NCBI GenBank assembly: GCA_016717705.1
Contig: JADKFD010000020.1
Coordinates: 1-64,000 of the forward strand
Direction of reading: 5' to 3'
From: Rhodanobacteraceae bacterium
Lineage (GTDB): Bacteria > Pseudomonadota > Gammaproteobacteria > Xanthomonadales > SZUA-5
DNA length: 64,000 bases
Every line of letters starts with the position of its first letter. The first letter of the stretch is position 1. The notes below the pieces were generated by a model. That model was not told the DNA's origin and searched no databases. It saw only the letters and a program-made list of their open reading frames with translations. Made by a program: the position numbers and the translations under genes. This document shows positions 63,790 through 64,000 of the stretch, piece by piece.

Positions 63790-63816
63790 TTCCTTACTTT
63801 GAGGTAAGGAATCCTA
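63790..63816 (-). promoter_or_regulatory. Promoter/operator of the vapBC pair
   Basis: Perfect eight-base arms TTCCTTAC (63790-63797) and GTAAGGAA (63804-63811) around TTTGAG form a likely operator. On the minus strand TGCTAGGAT (63819-63811) is an extended -10 directly beside it, with a weak TTACCC as the -35. Transcription would start inside the palindrome. Confidence 0.6.
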
Positions 63817-63819
63817 GCA

Positions 63820-64000
63820 CGGGGAAATGGACGGGGTAATGGACACTCGGGGAAATGGACACTCAAGTTAGTTTCGGCTCAAGCATCGGAATTGACCTAC
63901 CGTCGGAAGGGCGGAATCCAGCCTGACCACTCGCGCAGAATGTCCGATGCTGTGGCCGCTCGCTCGTTGTTCCGTGCTCCCTGTTGAAGGGCGCTGCGCC
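63820..64000. other. Window end without a recognised gene
   Basis: About 180 bases. GGGGAAATGG occurs at 63821 and again near 63852, with GGACACTC after the second copy, so a short degenerate repeat is present. I see no gene or RNA signature in the rest. Confidence 0.4.

Overview
The window is GC-rich chromosomal DNA from a gammaproteobacterium, most likely of the Lysobacterales (Xanthomonadales). The evidence is a rmlBACD-xanB sugar-nucleotide operon, a Tat-exported HiPIP, a Slp-type lipoprotein, a pyrophosphate-dependent phosphofructokinase, a RoxA/YcfD oxygenase, and many palindromic GTAGGAGCG-type repeats together with a RAYT transposase. No rRNA or tRNA gene and no prophage or plasmid functions were seen. 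The assignment is inferred from gene content and not from a marker phylogeny.

Layout. 1-3.2 kb: ispB (minus), ssb, and a broken secreted metallopeptidase. 3.5-9.5 kb: five tightly overlapping genes for dTDP-L-rhamnose and GDP-mannose, then a response regulator and a lone HPt protein. 9.8-13.3 kb (minus): methionine salvage genes mtnB and a fused mtnD-mtnC, coupled to a membrane-embedded C13 peptidase. 13.4-16.7 kb: HiPIP, rmuC and a MORN-like YwqK-type protein. 16.7-23 kb: accessory ground with dispersed and tandem repeats, a Phd/PIN toxin-antitoxin pair, an alpha/beta hydrolase, a GNAT enzyme and several unknowns. 23-31 kb: a giant exported protein with three YVTN propellers and a propeller-GGDEF signalling protein. 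31.8-43.2 kb: a SnoaL-like protein, gyrA, a WS/DGAT acyltransferase, an acyl-CoA dehydrogenase, roxA-purB, and a probable 7(1)-knot protein. 43-54.4 kb: DUF3011 protein, GntR regulator divergent from mtnA, a lipase-foldase operon, phhB, nfuA, a GspE/PilB ATPase, a glycine-zipper protein and slp. 54.5-59.9 kb (minus): moxR-DUF58-tgpA and maf. 60-64 kb: pfp, a RAYT flanked by odd repeats, and a VapBC pair.

A recurring feature is that conserved genes are interrupted by one-base frameshifts: the metallopeptidase, gyrA (3' end), gntR, mtnA, lipase, foldase, nfuA, the glycine-zipper gene and the DUF3011 gene. ssb has lost its stop codon. Because housekeeping genes are hit and homologous protein resumes in the next frame, residual assembly or base-calling errors are the most economical explanation, though true decay of single genes cannot be excluded. 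Such genes are entered as pseudogene type with the intended protein described.

The most unusual items are: the MtnD-MtnC fusion whose linker is an intergenic repeat; the WS/DGAT protein extended by translation through two repeats; back-to-back 44-bp and 40-bp tandem arrays ending at a hydrolase ribosome binding site; the probable septoil-knot protein upstream of purB; and the repeat-rich surroundings of the RAYT.
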